Part shown: in pieces, positions 36,537-45,229 of the stretch | How positions within the stretch are numbered: position 1 is the first letter of the stretch | Layout of the letters: each line of letters starts with the position of its first letter | NCBI RefSeq assembly: GCF_003028855.1 | Contig: NZ_CP028324.1 | Location: 3,348,001-3,412,000 of the forward strand | Length of the DNA stretch: 64,000 nucleotides | Direction: 5' to 3' | From: Pseudoduganella armeniaca | GTDB taxonomy: Bacteria; Pseudomonadota; Gammaproteobacteria; Burkholderiales; Burkholderiaceae_D | The notes under the pieces: model-generated | What the model saw: the letters and a program-made list of their open reading frames with translations, nothing else | The model's database searches: none | What the model was told of the DNA's origin: nothing | Made by a program: the position numbers and the translations under genes

Positions 36537-37094
36537 TCATCGCTCGTCGGCTTCGCCATGCGCGGGCGCGTCCTCGCGCGCCAATTGGCGCGCCAACTGC
36601 TTCAAGGGATCGGTCGGCAGATAGAGCGTCTCGCTCAAGTACCTGATACCGAACAGTATCAAGATGCGCACCTTGCAGGGCATCGCCGATGCGGGCGGAA
36701 GCAGTCTGTCGACGTAGTCGCCGCTACCGAACGACATCGAGCTGCCGGACTCCCATCGTTCGAAGAACAGCAGCGCCTTGTAGCGGAACACACTGCGGTT
36801 GCCGACTTGTCGTGCGCTGACCAGTTCCATGTTGCCGCTGGCGGCTTCCTTGTCGTAATTGGCGACATCGAAATTTGGCGGTTGTGCCAGCGAACACACC
36901 AGCTTCTTGTTGACTGCGGGGCGCCAGCGATGGCCTTCTTCGTAATATCCCAGGAAATCGACATCGGAATCGAATGTCACGGCATAGCCGCCCTGCGCGA
37001 GACGGAGATCGATCAGTTGCAGCTTCGCGGCTGGCAGCTCGGTACAGGCCGACAGCAGGGCCGGCAGCACAAGCAGCAGCGCACGTTTCAGCAT
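36537..37094 (-). CDS. Predicted lipoprotein of unknown function
   Basis: 185 residues from the Met at 37094. The signal MLKRALLLVLPALLSAC has a perfect lipobox (LSAC), so the protein is lipidated and held in the envelope. The mature part (GGYAVTFDSDVDFLGYYEEG, RWRPAVNKKLVCSL, GDYVDRLLPP) is not a family I know. It follows a second putative lipoprotein gene and an Imm71-like gene in one minus-strand run; an alternative start at 37115 overlaps the preceding stop by 8 bases. A role as accessory or immunity lipoprotein is a guess from context. Confidence 0.7.
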   Translation of the reverse strand: MLKRALLLVLPALLSACTELPAAKLQLIDLRLAQGGYAVTFDSDVDFLGYYEEGHRWRPAVNKKLVCSLAQPPNFDVANYDKEAASGNMELVSARQVGNRSVFRYKALLFFERWESGSSMSFGSGDYVDRLLPPASAMPCKVRILILFGIRYLSETLYLPTDPLKQLARQLAREDAPAHGEADER

Positions 37095-37107
37095 CCCTGT
37101 GATCACT

Positions 37108-37629
37108 TCAGTCATACCCGTTGGTCACGACAGGCTCGGTCAGTGTCAAGTAAAGCAGCACGCTGCCACCCTGGGCGCAGATGAACCCATGGACCGGCCG
37201 GCCGGATTGTCGCAGGTAGCCGATATGCGGGTGGCAGTGCCGGTTGTCGATCAGGTCGACGACATTGCCATGTGCATCGGCCAGCAGCTGCCGAAAGCCG
37301 GGCGCGAGCCACGGACGTGGCGCTTCCGGCACGACCAGTACCCGCCCGATCGGCGCGTCCTGGCGCGCAATCCAGCCTGCTGGCACGCCACGAAACTGCG
37401 CGATGAGCGTCCGGTAGTCGGTAGGCCCTGGCAGGCCACCGGTGTATTCCGGCGTTCCGAAAATCTGCCAGGTGACGGCACTGGCCGGGATATCGGTCGT
37501 GACGTGCCGATCGAGCTCTTCGATTCGATGCGAGGGCGGGTTGTCCGGTGCGCAGCCGCTACCGGTGGCCAGGACGGCGAGGGGCAGCAAGCAACGCCTG
37601 CCGGCCTGGCGGCGTGCTCGCGTCATCAT
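37108..37629 (-). CDS. Predicted secreted protein or lipoprotein of unknown function
   Basis: 173 residues. The N-terminal RRQAGRRCLLPLAVLATGSGC is a basic plus hydrophobic leader ending in a cysteine, although the residue at -3 is not ideal for a lipobox. The mature part includes TTDIPASAVTWQIFGTPEYT, PGFRQLLADAHGNVVDLID and ICAQGGSVLLYLTLTEPV; I do not recognise a family. Its ATG overlaps the stop of the Imm71-like gene by 4 bases (ATGA), so the two are translationally coupled. Confidence 0.65.
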   Translation of the reverse strand: MMTRARRQAGRRCLLPLAVLATGSGCAPDNPPSHRIEELDRHVTTDIPASAVTWQIFGTPEYTGGLPGPTDYRTLIAQFRGVPAGWIARQDAPIGRVLVVPEAPRPWLAPGFRQLLADAHGNVVDLIDNRHCHPHIGYLRQSGRPVHGFICAQGGSVLLYLTLTEPVVTNGYD

Positions 37630-38768
37630 CCGGCTTGTCCGGTGGCGACCATGGCAATCGTCCCGGTATCATGCCGGGCACCGGGAAGCAGCACCCAGCG
37701 AACGTCCAGGTCATGGTGCCGAGGGAGTACTTCGCCGCGGCGCAAGAGAACACCGTTGGACGGGTCCCGCAGGTCCCAGTACAGCAACCAGCGGCCGCCA
37801 GCCGGCGCGATCACCCCGCTCGCGGCCCAGATCGGTCCCCGGTACGCGGGAGGGATGGGCAAGGGCGGCACGACCGGCTCCGGATGCGTGAACCGGTAGC
37901 CGCTTTCCTCCTCGGGAACGGTGCCATCCCGGTAGCGTTCGTCTTTCCACAGCAGGCGCCAGGTCGTTTCGATGTCCATGGTGTCGCCTGCGGTCTCGAT
38001 CGTCGCGCAAGGCGCCGGCGAGCCGCCATGCAGATAGCTCATCGTGCCTTGCACCTTGAAAGGCGGCGCGGGCCGGGGCGAACGCGCCAGCCAGCGCCAT
38101 AGCGACGGCGCTGGCGCGTCGACCGGCTCCCATATGCCCGAGCAAGGAACATGACGACCGGTTCGTACGAGCGTGCTCGTGGCGGGATCGGGGACCGCTG
38201 GCAACACATCCGGATAGAACAGCGCTTGCAGGTATCGGTCGAGCCACTGGCCGTAGAACAGCCGTGCCGGATCCTCAAGGTAGCGCGGCTCGAGGATAAG
38301 GGGACCGCACTCGCCCCATGCGTATGCCAGCTTCGCATGGGCATCGCAAAATTCTGGCCACAGCGGCGTATGCTTGCCCCGCACGTTTTCGCCGATGCGA
38401 TAGCGCTCCATCATCTGGCTCCAGTGCGACAGCATGCGCATGGCGATGGCGAACTCGCCATGTTTGTCAAACTTGAATACGCGCTTGTCGCCGCGCGCCA
38501 GCCGATCGACGCCAGCTTCGCAATGTGCCGCGCATTGCAAAATCAGGACATGCTCGGCATGCGGCAGAGACGTATTGCCTTGCCAGCCGTTTTCCTCTGC
38601 CACCCGGACGCATTGCGCTGTGACGCTGGCCCATTGGCGGTAATAGTCCAGGATGCGACGCCACGCCGTCACGGAGCTTACTTGCTTGAGCAAATAGAAG
38701 ATCTGGCGGCGTTGTAGTTCGGTGGGCAGCAGGGGCGGATGGTTCGGTATGGCGGTGCAATCTTGCAT
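37626..38768 (-). CDS. Putative Imm71/Imm72-type polymorphic-toxin immunity protein
   Basis: 380 residues, cytoplasmic, with no signal. The N-terminal TELQRRQIFYLLKQVSSVTA followed by WRRILDYYRQWA, the middle DRLARGDKRVFKFD, and the end pattern VPCSGIWEPVDAP, GTMSYLHGGSPAP, WRLLWKDERYRDG resemble Imm71/Imm72 immunity proteins of Burkholderiales toxin systems as I remember them; this was not searched. It leads a coupled run with two lipoprotein-like genes and lies beside tssL. No toxin gene is adjacent. The 247 bases between its start and the tssL stop (38769-39015) show no gene. Confidence 0.6.
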   Translation of the reverse strand: MQDCTAIPNHPPLLPTELQRRQIFYLLKQVSSVTAWRRILDYYRQWASVTAQCVRVAEENGWQGNTSLPHAEHVLILQCAAHCEAGVDRLARGDKRVFKFDKHGEFAIAMRMLSHWSQMMERYRIGENVRGKHTPLWPEFCDAHAKLAYAWGECGPLILEPRYLEDPARLFYGQWLDRYLQALFYPDVLPAVPDPATSTLVRTGRHVPCSGIWEPVDAPAPSLWRWLARSPRPAPPFKVQGTMSYLHGGSPAPCATIETAGDTMDIETTWRLLWKDERYRDGTVPEEESGYRFTHPEPVVPPLPIPPAYRGPIWAASGVIAPAGGRWLLYWDLRDPSNGVLLRRGEVLPRHHDLDVRWVLLPGARHDTGTIAMVATGQAG

Positions 38769-39015
38769 GGGTCGAGTGTGGAAGCAGCACGGCCGCCGGA
38801 GCGAACGCTGGCGCAGCGGCGCGATTGCCGTTCCGTGTCGGTGGCGCGCATGCCGCGGCAGCGCAGCATGGGCCACCGCGCTGCGCCGGGGCGCGCGCGG
38901 CCGCGTCGCAGATCACCCGCTTGTGGCGGGCCTGGCCATCGCGGCTGCCGTCATTCGCCTGGCGTGGCCTGCGTGCACAGGCCATGCCAGGCGGGCCGGC
39001 TGCCGTCCGGTTCCA

Positions 39016-39780
39016 TCACGGCAGCGTGATGGTCAGGTTGGCCGCGCGCGGGGCCATCTTCACCACGTCGTTATAGGCCGTCATCTGGTTTTCCGTGTGA
39101 TGCGACAGCGTCGTGCGCAGACCCAGGAAGCCCAGCACGCAGACCAGGCCGAACACCGAGCACATGACCCATACCGGCAGGTCGCTGCGCAGCTTGTGCT
39201 TGACCTGGTCGGGACGGTCGGCGTGCGGCGCGAAGCCGCCGCGCTTGCCCTTCATGTGGGCGATCTCGTCGCCCAGGCGCGAGGTCAGGTAGTTCAGCTT
39301 TTCAGAGCCTTCCAGGATGTAGCGGCCCTGGAAACCCAGCAGCAGGCACATATGGAACACTTCCAGCGCCTGCACGTGGGCGCTGCCGCGCGCGCGCAGC
39401 GCTTCCAGGCGATGGAAGAAGTTCTCGCCGGCGAGCTGGTCACCGAACAGCGTCAGTTGCAGCGGGCGGCGCTCCCACGCGTCGCGGATCGGAAACGACG
39501 AACGCAGGATGATTTCGTCGACGGCGGCGCAGAACGCGTACTTGGCGGCATCGACGTCGTCGGCGGCCGCGTCCTGCTTCTTGGCGGCGCGGCCGAAGTC
39601 GTCCAGGAACTGGGTCATCTTGCGGGCGAATTCGCCATCGTCCTGCGGGCCGTTGCCGTTCTTGAGCATGAACAGCGCGTAGAAGCCGTCGTACATCAGG
39701 TCCAGCAGGGTTTGCGGCGCGGCGTTCGCGGCGGCGGGGGCGGCGCTGCCCATCAGGGAAGGTGCGGTCATGGTAGTCAT
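39016..39780 (-). CDS. tssL: Type VI secretion protein TssL (DotU/IcmH)
   Basis: 254 residues. Cytoplasmic DotU domain about 20-200 (LLDLMYDGFYALFMLKNG, YAFCAAVDEIILRSSF, LQLTLFGDQLAGENFFHRLE, LLLGFQGRYILEGSEKL) and a single C-terminal membrane helix about 208-228 (WVMCSVFGLVCVLGFLGL). It forms the T6SS membrane complex with TssM and TssJ. No peptidoglycan-binding domain is fused; a separate OmpA-like gene at 60041 may supply this. It lies 42 bases after tssK in a two-gene minus-strand unit. Confidence 0.96.
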   Translation of the reverse strand: MTTMTAPSLMGSAAPAAANAAPQTLLDLMYDGFYALFMLKNGNGPQDDGEFARKMTQFLDDFGRAAKKQDAAADDVDAAKYAFCAAVDEIILRSSFPIRDAWERRPLQLTLFGDQLAGENFFHRLEALRARGSAHVQALEVFHMCLLLGFQGRYILEGSEKLNYLTSRLGDEIAHMKGKRGGFAPHADRPDQVKHKLRSDLPVWVMCSVFGLVCVLGFLGLRTTLSHHTENQMTAYNDVVKMAPRAANLTITLP

Positions 39781-39822
39781 TGCTTGGTAAATCCTCGGGC
39801 TTGCATATTAACCGACCGGCGG

Positions 39823-41166
39823 CTACGACGTCACCGCCACCAGGTCCAGCTTCACGTCGTGCATGCCGCCCGGGACGTAGATCGAGATCGACTGGGCCTG
39901 CAGCATGCGTTCGTACATCTGGCCTTTCGCCTCGATCGAGAAGTAGATGGCGTCGGGCCGTACCGGCACGGCGGCCGGCACTTGCGGCGCATGCTGCAGG
40001 CGCACGCCCGGCATGGCCGACAGCACGAACTTCTCGACGTCGTCCGGCGCGCCCACCTTGAAGCGCAGCGGCACGACGTCGACGATCTCGGTGGCCGGCA
40101 TCTCGGCGGACACGGCCAGGTAGAACGTCGTCTTGTCGTCGATTTTCTGCGAATCCAGCATGCCGTGGTGGTACGAAGGCTTGACCTCGCGCAGGGCGAT
40201 GGCGAAGTACTTGGATGAGATCACCGTGTCGAGCAGCTCGCGGATGATCTGGTACAGCGTATCGAACCCGGGGCCGGGGTCGGCGTGGTGGTAGGCCGGC
40301 AGGTCGGTCAGCGTCCAGCTCTTCGAGAACGTCATCAGGCCGCCGGCCAGCGACAGCAGCTGTTCGAACAGGCGCTCCGGATGCAGCGCCGGATGCTGGT
40401 AATAATGCGACAGCGTGGCATAGGCCGTGCTGGCCGTATGCAGCAGCCAGAACGACGACATGTCGCCGGAGCGGAATTCGATCACGTGCTTGCTCGGCTC
40501 GCGGTGGTGGCCGTACAGGGCGCTGACCTTGGCCTGCAGCGCGTCGAGCAGCCGGCGCAGCTGGTTGAACAGCGGCGGGGCGCTCTTCACCGACAGGCTC
40601 GGGGCCAGGAAGGCCGCGTCCAGTTCGAAGCCGCCGGTGGCGGCGCGGCGCAGCCGCAACAGCGGCAAGTGCACATATGAGTCGCGCGGCTCGAATTCGG
40701 AGACCAGACGCACCGTTTTCTTGAGGTAGGACAGTTGCGCCGACGCGGCATGCGTATATAAATCAGGCGTCTCCCGGTTCTCCTGCTGGAAGCGCACGGC
40801 ATTCGCGCCGGGGGCATTGGCGTCGCCGAAATTGCCGCCGAACGGCTTGAAGGCCGGCAGCGCGGCGTAGAACGTGACGCTCTGGCCGCCGGCCGGCAGC
40901 TGGCTCAGGTCGACCGCGTCCGGCAGGTTGTCCAGGCCGGGCGCGTCGTACAGTTCGCCGTCCTGGAAGCGCAGCGACAGCTCGAGCAGGCGCAGCGAGT
41001 TGTTGCCCAGCGCGTCGCGGTCGATCTGCAGTTGCTCCACGCCCCAGGCATAGGGATGGAGGGCCTGGACCGTCTGGTGCAGGCGGTGTTCGTGGTACTG
41101 GTCCTGCTGTTGGAAGTGCTGGGGGCGCAGGAACAGGCCATCGCCCCAGAGAATTTTGCTACTCAT
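39823..41166 (-). CDS. tssK: Type VI secretion baseplate protein TssK
   Basis: 447 residues. The start MSSKILWGDGLFLRPQHFQQ is the family signature and sets the ATG at 41166, not the open frame upstream. TssK trimers link the TssFGE baseplate to the TssLM membrane complex. The length is usual. It is divergent from the lipoprotein-tssB operon with a 256-base AT-richer intergenic region carrying promoters for both sides. Confidence 0.97.
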   Translation of the reverse strand: MSSKILWGDGLFLRPQHFQQQDQYHEHRLHQTVQALHPYAWGVEQLQIDRDALGNNSLRLLELSLRFQDGELYDAPGLDNLPDAVDLSQLPAGGQSVTFYAALPAFKPFGGNFGDANAPGANAVRFQQENRETPDLYTHAASAQLSYLKKTVRLVSEFEPRDSYVHLPLLRLRRAATGGFELDAAFLAPSLSVKSAPPLFNQLRRLLDALQAKVSALYGHHREPSKHVIEFRSGDMSSFWLLHTASTAYATLSHYYQHPALHPERLFEQLLSLAGGLMTFSKSWTLTDLPAYHHADPGPGFDTLYQIIRELLDTVISSKYFAIALREVKPSYHHGMLDSQKIDDKTTFYLAVSAEMPATEIVDVVPLRFKVGAPDDVEKFVLSAMPGVRLQHAPQVPAAVPVRPDAIYFSIEAKGQMYERMLQAQSISIYVPGGMHDVKLDLVAVTS

Positions 41167-41362
41167 GCGTGATTGCATCCTTGTCGACTGTGTGCGTGGA
41201 TGCCCGGATCGCAGCAGCGTGACTTTCGTCTCGCGAAATGTTGTCTGCGTTGCACCAAGCACGACGCCCATTTTTAAGAGGGCGGCCGCGGGGTTAATCG
41301 GAGGTTTACTGCTGACCCGGTCATAAACCGATGTACCCTTCAATAATAAATTACTGATAAGG

Positions 41363-41390
41363 TTGAGTCTGTTGGTTATAATTATATAAT
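41363..41390 (+). promoter_or_regulatory. Sigma-70-like promoter of the T6SS plus-strand operon
   Basis: TTGAGT at 41363-41368, a 16-base spacer and TATAAT at 41385-41390, predicting a start near 41397, about 26 bases before the lipoprotein ATG. An overlapping second TATAAT is at 41377-41382. The block 41340-41400 is strikingly AT-rich for this genome, which may attract a silencer such as an H-NS-like protein. Confidence 0.6.
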
Positions 41391-41422
41391 AAGCATCTTT
41401 GATGAGCTAGTTTGAGGGCAGC

Positions 41423-42037
41423 ATGACAACCGTTACACAGTTTGGCCGCATCGGCCGGTTTATTGGCGCAGCCGCTTGCGCCGCCACCCTGGCAGCGTGC
41501 AACGCCACCGCACCGGTGGCAATCGACAAACCCACCATGCCCACCATGGAAGACCTGCTGGGCAAGGCAACCCAGGCCAGCGGCGCTGGCCAGAAGGAGC
41601 AGGCCGTTACGCTGTGGAAGCAAGCCGCGACGGCCTTCCCGACCGAGAAGCAGCCATGGGTGAACATCGCCCAGGCCCGTTTCGACGCCGAGCAATACGG
41701 CGAGGCGATCGTCAACGCCCAGGAAGTGCTGGTGCGCGACCCCAACGACCGCGTCGCCAACAGCATCATCGCGATCAGCGGCCTGCGCGTGGCGACGCGC
41801 GCGTTGAGCGACCTGAGCCGGCAGAACAACCTGTCCGGTACGACCAAGACGGACGCGCAGGAAATGGCCAAGATGCTGCGCGAGACGCTGGGTGAAACCG
41901 TGCTCGTGAAGGACGCCGGCCAGCAGATCATTCCTGGCGGCGGTCGCGCGACCGCCACGAATACGAAGCAGACCGGCAAGGCCACGAATAAAAAACCGGG
42001 CAAGCAACCGGACAACCCGTTCGACATGCTGAAATAA
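41423..42037 (+). CDS. T6SS-associated TPR lipoprotein
   Basis: 204 residues. Signal peptide with lipobox LAAC (residues 23-26), so a lipoprotein. Two to three TPR-like helices follow (about 40-130: KEQAVTLWKQAATAFPTEKQ, PWVNIAQARFDAEQYGEAIV) and then a polar Lys/Thr-rich tail. Genes like this precede tssB in Burkholderiales T6SS loci; the function is not firmly known but an envelope-assembly role is likely. GAGGG precedes the ATG. It is the first gene of the plus-strand operon. Confidence 0.8.
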   Translation: MTTVTQFGRIGRFIGAAACAATLAACNATAPVAIDKPTMPTMEDLLGKATQASGAGQKEQAVTLWKQAATAFPTEKQPWVNIAQARFDAEQYGEAIVNAQEVLVRDPNDRVANSIIAISGLRVATRALSDLSRQNNLSGTTKTDAQEMAKMLRETLGETVLVKDAGQQIIPGGGRATATNTKQTGKATNKKPGKQPDNPFDMLK

Positions 42038-42163
42038 TTTTTTGCTAACTCCGTGGTGGAACGATGCCGGGCGGCAGAGGCGGCCCGCGGCGCGCTGGCT
42101 GACCGGCGTGCCATGTTTTCCCCGGGTGGCCCCCTGTATTTAACCCAACGATAGGGATATCCC

Positions 42164-42667
42164 ATGTCAAAAAACTCCAGCGTCCAGAAAAAACTGCAGA
42201 AGGTTCGTCCGCCGCGGGTCCAGATGACCTATGACGTGGAAATCGGCGACGCAATCGAAAACAAGGAACTGCCGATGGTCGTCGGCGTCGTTGGCGATTT
42301 CGGCGGCAATTCCGAAGTGGCGCAGAAGCGCCTGAAGGACCGCAGCTTCGTCGCCATCGACCAGGACAACTTCGACGAGGTACTGAAAGGCGTCGCGCCG
42401 CGCGCGGCCTATCGCGTCAAGAACGAACTGAGCGCCGAAGGCGGCGAGTTCGGCGTCGACCTGACATTCAAGTCGATGGAAGACTTCCGCCCCGAGGCGA
42501 TCGTGCAGCAGGTCGAGCCGCTGAAGAAGCTGCTGGAAGCACGCACCAAGCTGGCCGACCTGCGCAACAAGCTGGCCGGTAACGACAAGCTGGAAGACCT
42601 GCTCAACGACGTCCTGAACAGCACCGAGAAATTGGCCGAACTGGGCCAGCAAACCACGAAAGAGTGA
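42164..42667 (+). CDS. tssB: Type VI secretion contractile sheath small subunit TssB (VipA)
   Basis: 167 residues. The opening KKLQKVRPPRVQMTYDVEIG and ELPMVVGVVGDF are typical, as is the C-terminal helix region LEARTKLADLRNKLAGNDKL that interlocks with TssC. TssB/TssC polymerise into the sheath whose contraction fires the Hcp tube. The tssC ATG follows after 2 bases, so the two are translated together. Confidence 0.97.
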   Translation: MSKNSSVQKKLQKVRPPRVQMTYDVEIGDAIENKELPMVVGVVGDFGGNSEVAQKRLKDRSFVAIDQDNFDEVLKGVAPRAAYRVKNELSAEGGEFGVDLTFKSMEDFRPEAIVQQVEPLKKLLEARTKLADLRNKLAGNDKLEDLLNDVLNSTEKLAELGQQTTKE

Positions 42668-42669
42668 TC

Positions 42670-44159
42670 ATGTCCGCACAAGCCACTCAAGCCGGCGCAG
42701 CTGCCGTTTCCACCACCACTGAAGCCGGTTTGCTCGACCAGATCGTCGAGCAGAGTAAGGTCGCGAAGTCCAGCGCCGAACATGCGCGCGCCAAGGACCT
42801 GATCTCCGAGCTGGTCAGCCAGGTCATGGACGGCACCGTCGTCGTCTCCGACAACCTGGCCGCCACCATCGACGCGCGCGTCGCCGAACTGGATCGCCTG
42901 ATCTCGGCGCAGCTGTCGGCGGTGATGCACGCGCCTGAATTCCAGAAGCTGGAAAGCAGCTGGACGGGCCTGAACTACCTGGTGCGCAACAGCTCCACCA
43001 GCCAGAACCTGAAGATCAAGATGCTCAACGCGACCAAGCGCGAACTGGTGAAGGACTTCCAGAGCGCGCTCGAATTCGACCAGAGCACGATGTTCAAGAA
43101 GGTCTATGAAGAGGAATTCGGCACCTTCGGCGGCGCCCCGTTCGGCGCGCTGCTGGGCGACTTCGAGATCACCCGCCAGCCGGAAGACATGTACTTCATC
43201 GAGCAGATGTCGCACGTGGCCGCCGCCGCGCACGCGCCGTTCATCACGTCCGCGTCGCCCGAGCTGTTCGGCCTGGAGAGCTATTCCGACCTGGGCAAGC
43301 CGCGCGACCTGTCGAAGATCTTCGACACCGTCGAATACGCCAAGTGGAAGTCGTTCCGCGAATCCGAGGACTCGCGCTACGTCGGCCTGACCCTGCCGCG
43401 CTTCCTGGGCCGCCTGCCGTTCAATCCGGCCGATGGCGCCACCACGGAAGGCTTCAACTTCGTCGAGGACGTGGACGGCACCGACCACCACAAATACCTG
43501 TGGTGCAACGCCGCCTACGCGTTCGGTACCAAGCTGACCGCCGCGTTCGAAGACTACGGCTGGTGCGCCGCCATCCGCGGCGTCGAAGGCGGTGGCTTGG
43601 TCGAGGACCTGCCGACCCACACCTTCAAGACCGACGAAGGCGAAGTCGCGCTGAAATGCCCGACCGAGATCGCCATCACCGACCGCCGCGAGAAGGAGCT
43701 GTCGGACCTGGGCTTCATCTCGCTGGTGCACTGCAAGAACACCGATTACGCCGCCTTCTTCGGCGCGCAGTCGGCCCAGAAGCCGCGCAAGTACAACAAC
43801 GAGGCGGCCAACGCCAATGCCGTGCTGTCGGCCCAGCTGCAATACATCTTCGCCGTGTCGCGCATCGCGCACTACATGAAGGCCATGATGCGCGACAAGA
43901 TCGGCAGCTTTGCCGCCGCGTCGAACGTCGAGGACTTCCTGAACCGCTGGCTGACGCAGTACGTGCTGCTGGACGATAACGCCAGCCAGGAACAGAAGGC
44001 CAGTTCCCGCTGCGCGAGGCGTCCGTGCAGGTTTCCGAAGTGCCGGGCCGGCCGGGCGTGTACCGCGCCGTGTCGTTCCTGCGTCCGCACTTCCAGCTCG
44101 ACGAGCTCTCAGTTTCCCTCCGTTTGGTCGCGGAGCTTCCAGCATCGACCAAAACTTAA
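42670..44159 (+). pseudogene. tssC: Type VI sheath large subunit TssC (VipB), single frameshift near the 3' end
   Basis: Residues 1-444 are normal TssC (SQNLKIKMLNATKRELVKDF, GLTLPRFLGRLPF, FGAQSAQKPRKYNNEAANAN). After NASQEQKA the frame is lost; reading from 44001 in the next frame gives QFPLREASVQVSEVPGRPG, then RAVSFLRPHFQLDELSVSLR and LVAELPAST before a TAA at 44157-44159, the expected TssC C-terminus. One C missing at 44000-44001 explains it; repaired, the protein is 496 residues. As written, the C-terminal beta-strand used in sheath subunit interlocking is replaced by unrelated sequence and T6SS would not work. A sequencing error is likely. Confidence 0.9.
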
Positions 44160-44196
44160 AGCAACTTAGTTTTTAACACATCTGAAAGGAACAACA

Positions 44197-44688
44197 ATGG
44201 CAATCGACGTCTATCTGCAAATCGACGGCATCAAGGGCGAATCCGCCGACGGCACGCACAAAGACTGGATCGAGTGCAAGAGCGTTGAGTGGCAAGTGCT
44301 GCAACCGAAATCGGCCACCGCGTCGACCGGTGGCGGTCACACCGCGGAACGTACCGAGCACAAAGATATCGTCATCTCCAAGCTGGCCGACCTGGCTACC
44401 CCGGTGCTGCTGCAAACCTGCTCGTCGGGTAAAACCATTCCAAAAGCGAAATTCGAGTTCATGCGCGCAGACGGCAACGGCGACCGCGTCAAGTACTTCG
44501 AAATCGAACTGGAAAACGTGCTGATCTCCAGCGTTTCCCCGTCCGTCGAACCAGGCAACATCCTGGTCGAAGACGTGGCAATCAAGTACTCCAAGGTCAA
44601 GTGGAAGTACACCCAGCAGAAAGTCGGCGGCGGCACGGGCGGCAACACGTCCGGCGGCTGGGACCTGTCGGCCAACAAGGTTGCCTGA
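44197..44688 (+). CDS. hcp: Type VI secretion tube protein Hcp (TssD)
   Basis: 163 residues. MAIDVYLQIDGIKGES, DWIECKSVEWQVLQP and HKDIVISKLADLATPVLLQT are the Hcp1 signature. Hcp hexamers stack into the inner tube and carry small effectors. AAGGAA precedes the ATG. It lies inside the sheath/baseplate operon between tssC and tssE, usual in Burkholderiales. Confidence 0.97.
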   Translation: MAIDVYLQIDGIKGESADGTHKDWIECKSVEWQVLQPKSATASTGGGHTAERTEHKDIVISKLADLATPVLLQTCSSGKTIPKAKFEFMRADGNGDRVKYFEIELENVLISSVSPSVEPGNILVEDVAIKYSKVKWKYTQQKVGGGTGGNTSGGWDLSANKVA

Positions 44689-44734
44689 TAGCGCGTTCGC
44701 GCCTGTCTGGCATGCTTGAACCGTAGGGATACCG

Positions 44735-45226
44735 ATGAAGGGATTCGCGCCGGGTCTGTTTGACCGGCTGATGGATACACGGGCCAACGCGGGCGGGGGC
44801 GGCACGGTGTCGCGCATGTCGATCGAGGAGTTGAAGGACTCGGTCGCGCGCGACCTCGAAGCGCTGCTCAATACCCGTACCGTGATTCCGGAGGATCTCC
44901 TGCAGCGGTATCCCGAATGCGGTCGCTCGATCGTGACGTATGGCCTGCAGGATTTCGCCGGCCTGTCACTATCGAGCGCCGACGACCGCGCCTTCATTTG
45001 CCGCTGCCTGGAAGAGGCCATCGCGCGCCATGAGCCGCGCCTGCGCAACGTGCAGGCCAGCCTGGAGCTGCGCGCCGACTCCGTCAACCGCCTCAACTTC
45101 GCCATCACGGCGCTCTTGGTGGTCAGCACGGCCCACGAGCCGGTCAACTTCGATGCCGTACTGCAGCCGTCCAGCCTGCAATACACCATCAGCAAGGCGC
45201 GCCGCGTGGCGCAGCCGGGAGCCTAA
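44735..45226 (+). CDS. tssE: Type VI baseplate protein TssE (gp25-like)
   Basis: 163 residues. GPW/gp25 lysozyme-like fold without catalytic residues: GFAPGLFDRLMD at the start, DLEALLNTRTVIPED, YPECGRSIVTYGLQDFAG and LNFAITALLVV. It initiates sheath assembly on the baseplate with TssF, TssG and TssK. It ends 3 bases before the tssF start. Confidence 0.95.
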   Translation: MKGFAPGLFDRLMDTRANAGGGGTVSRMSIEELKDSVARDLEALLNTRTVIPEDLLQRYPECGRSIVTYGLQDFAGLSLSSADDRAFICRCLEEAIARHEPRLRNVQASLELRADSVNRLNFAITALLVVSTAHEPVNFDAVLQPSSLQYTISKARRVAQPGA

Positions 45227-45229
45227 ACG

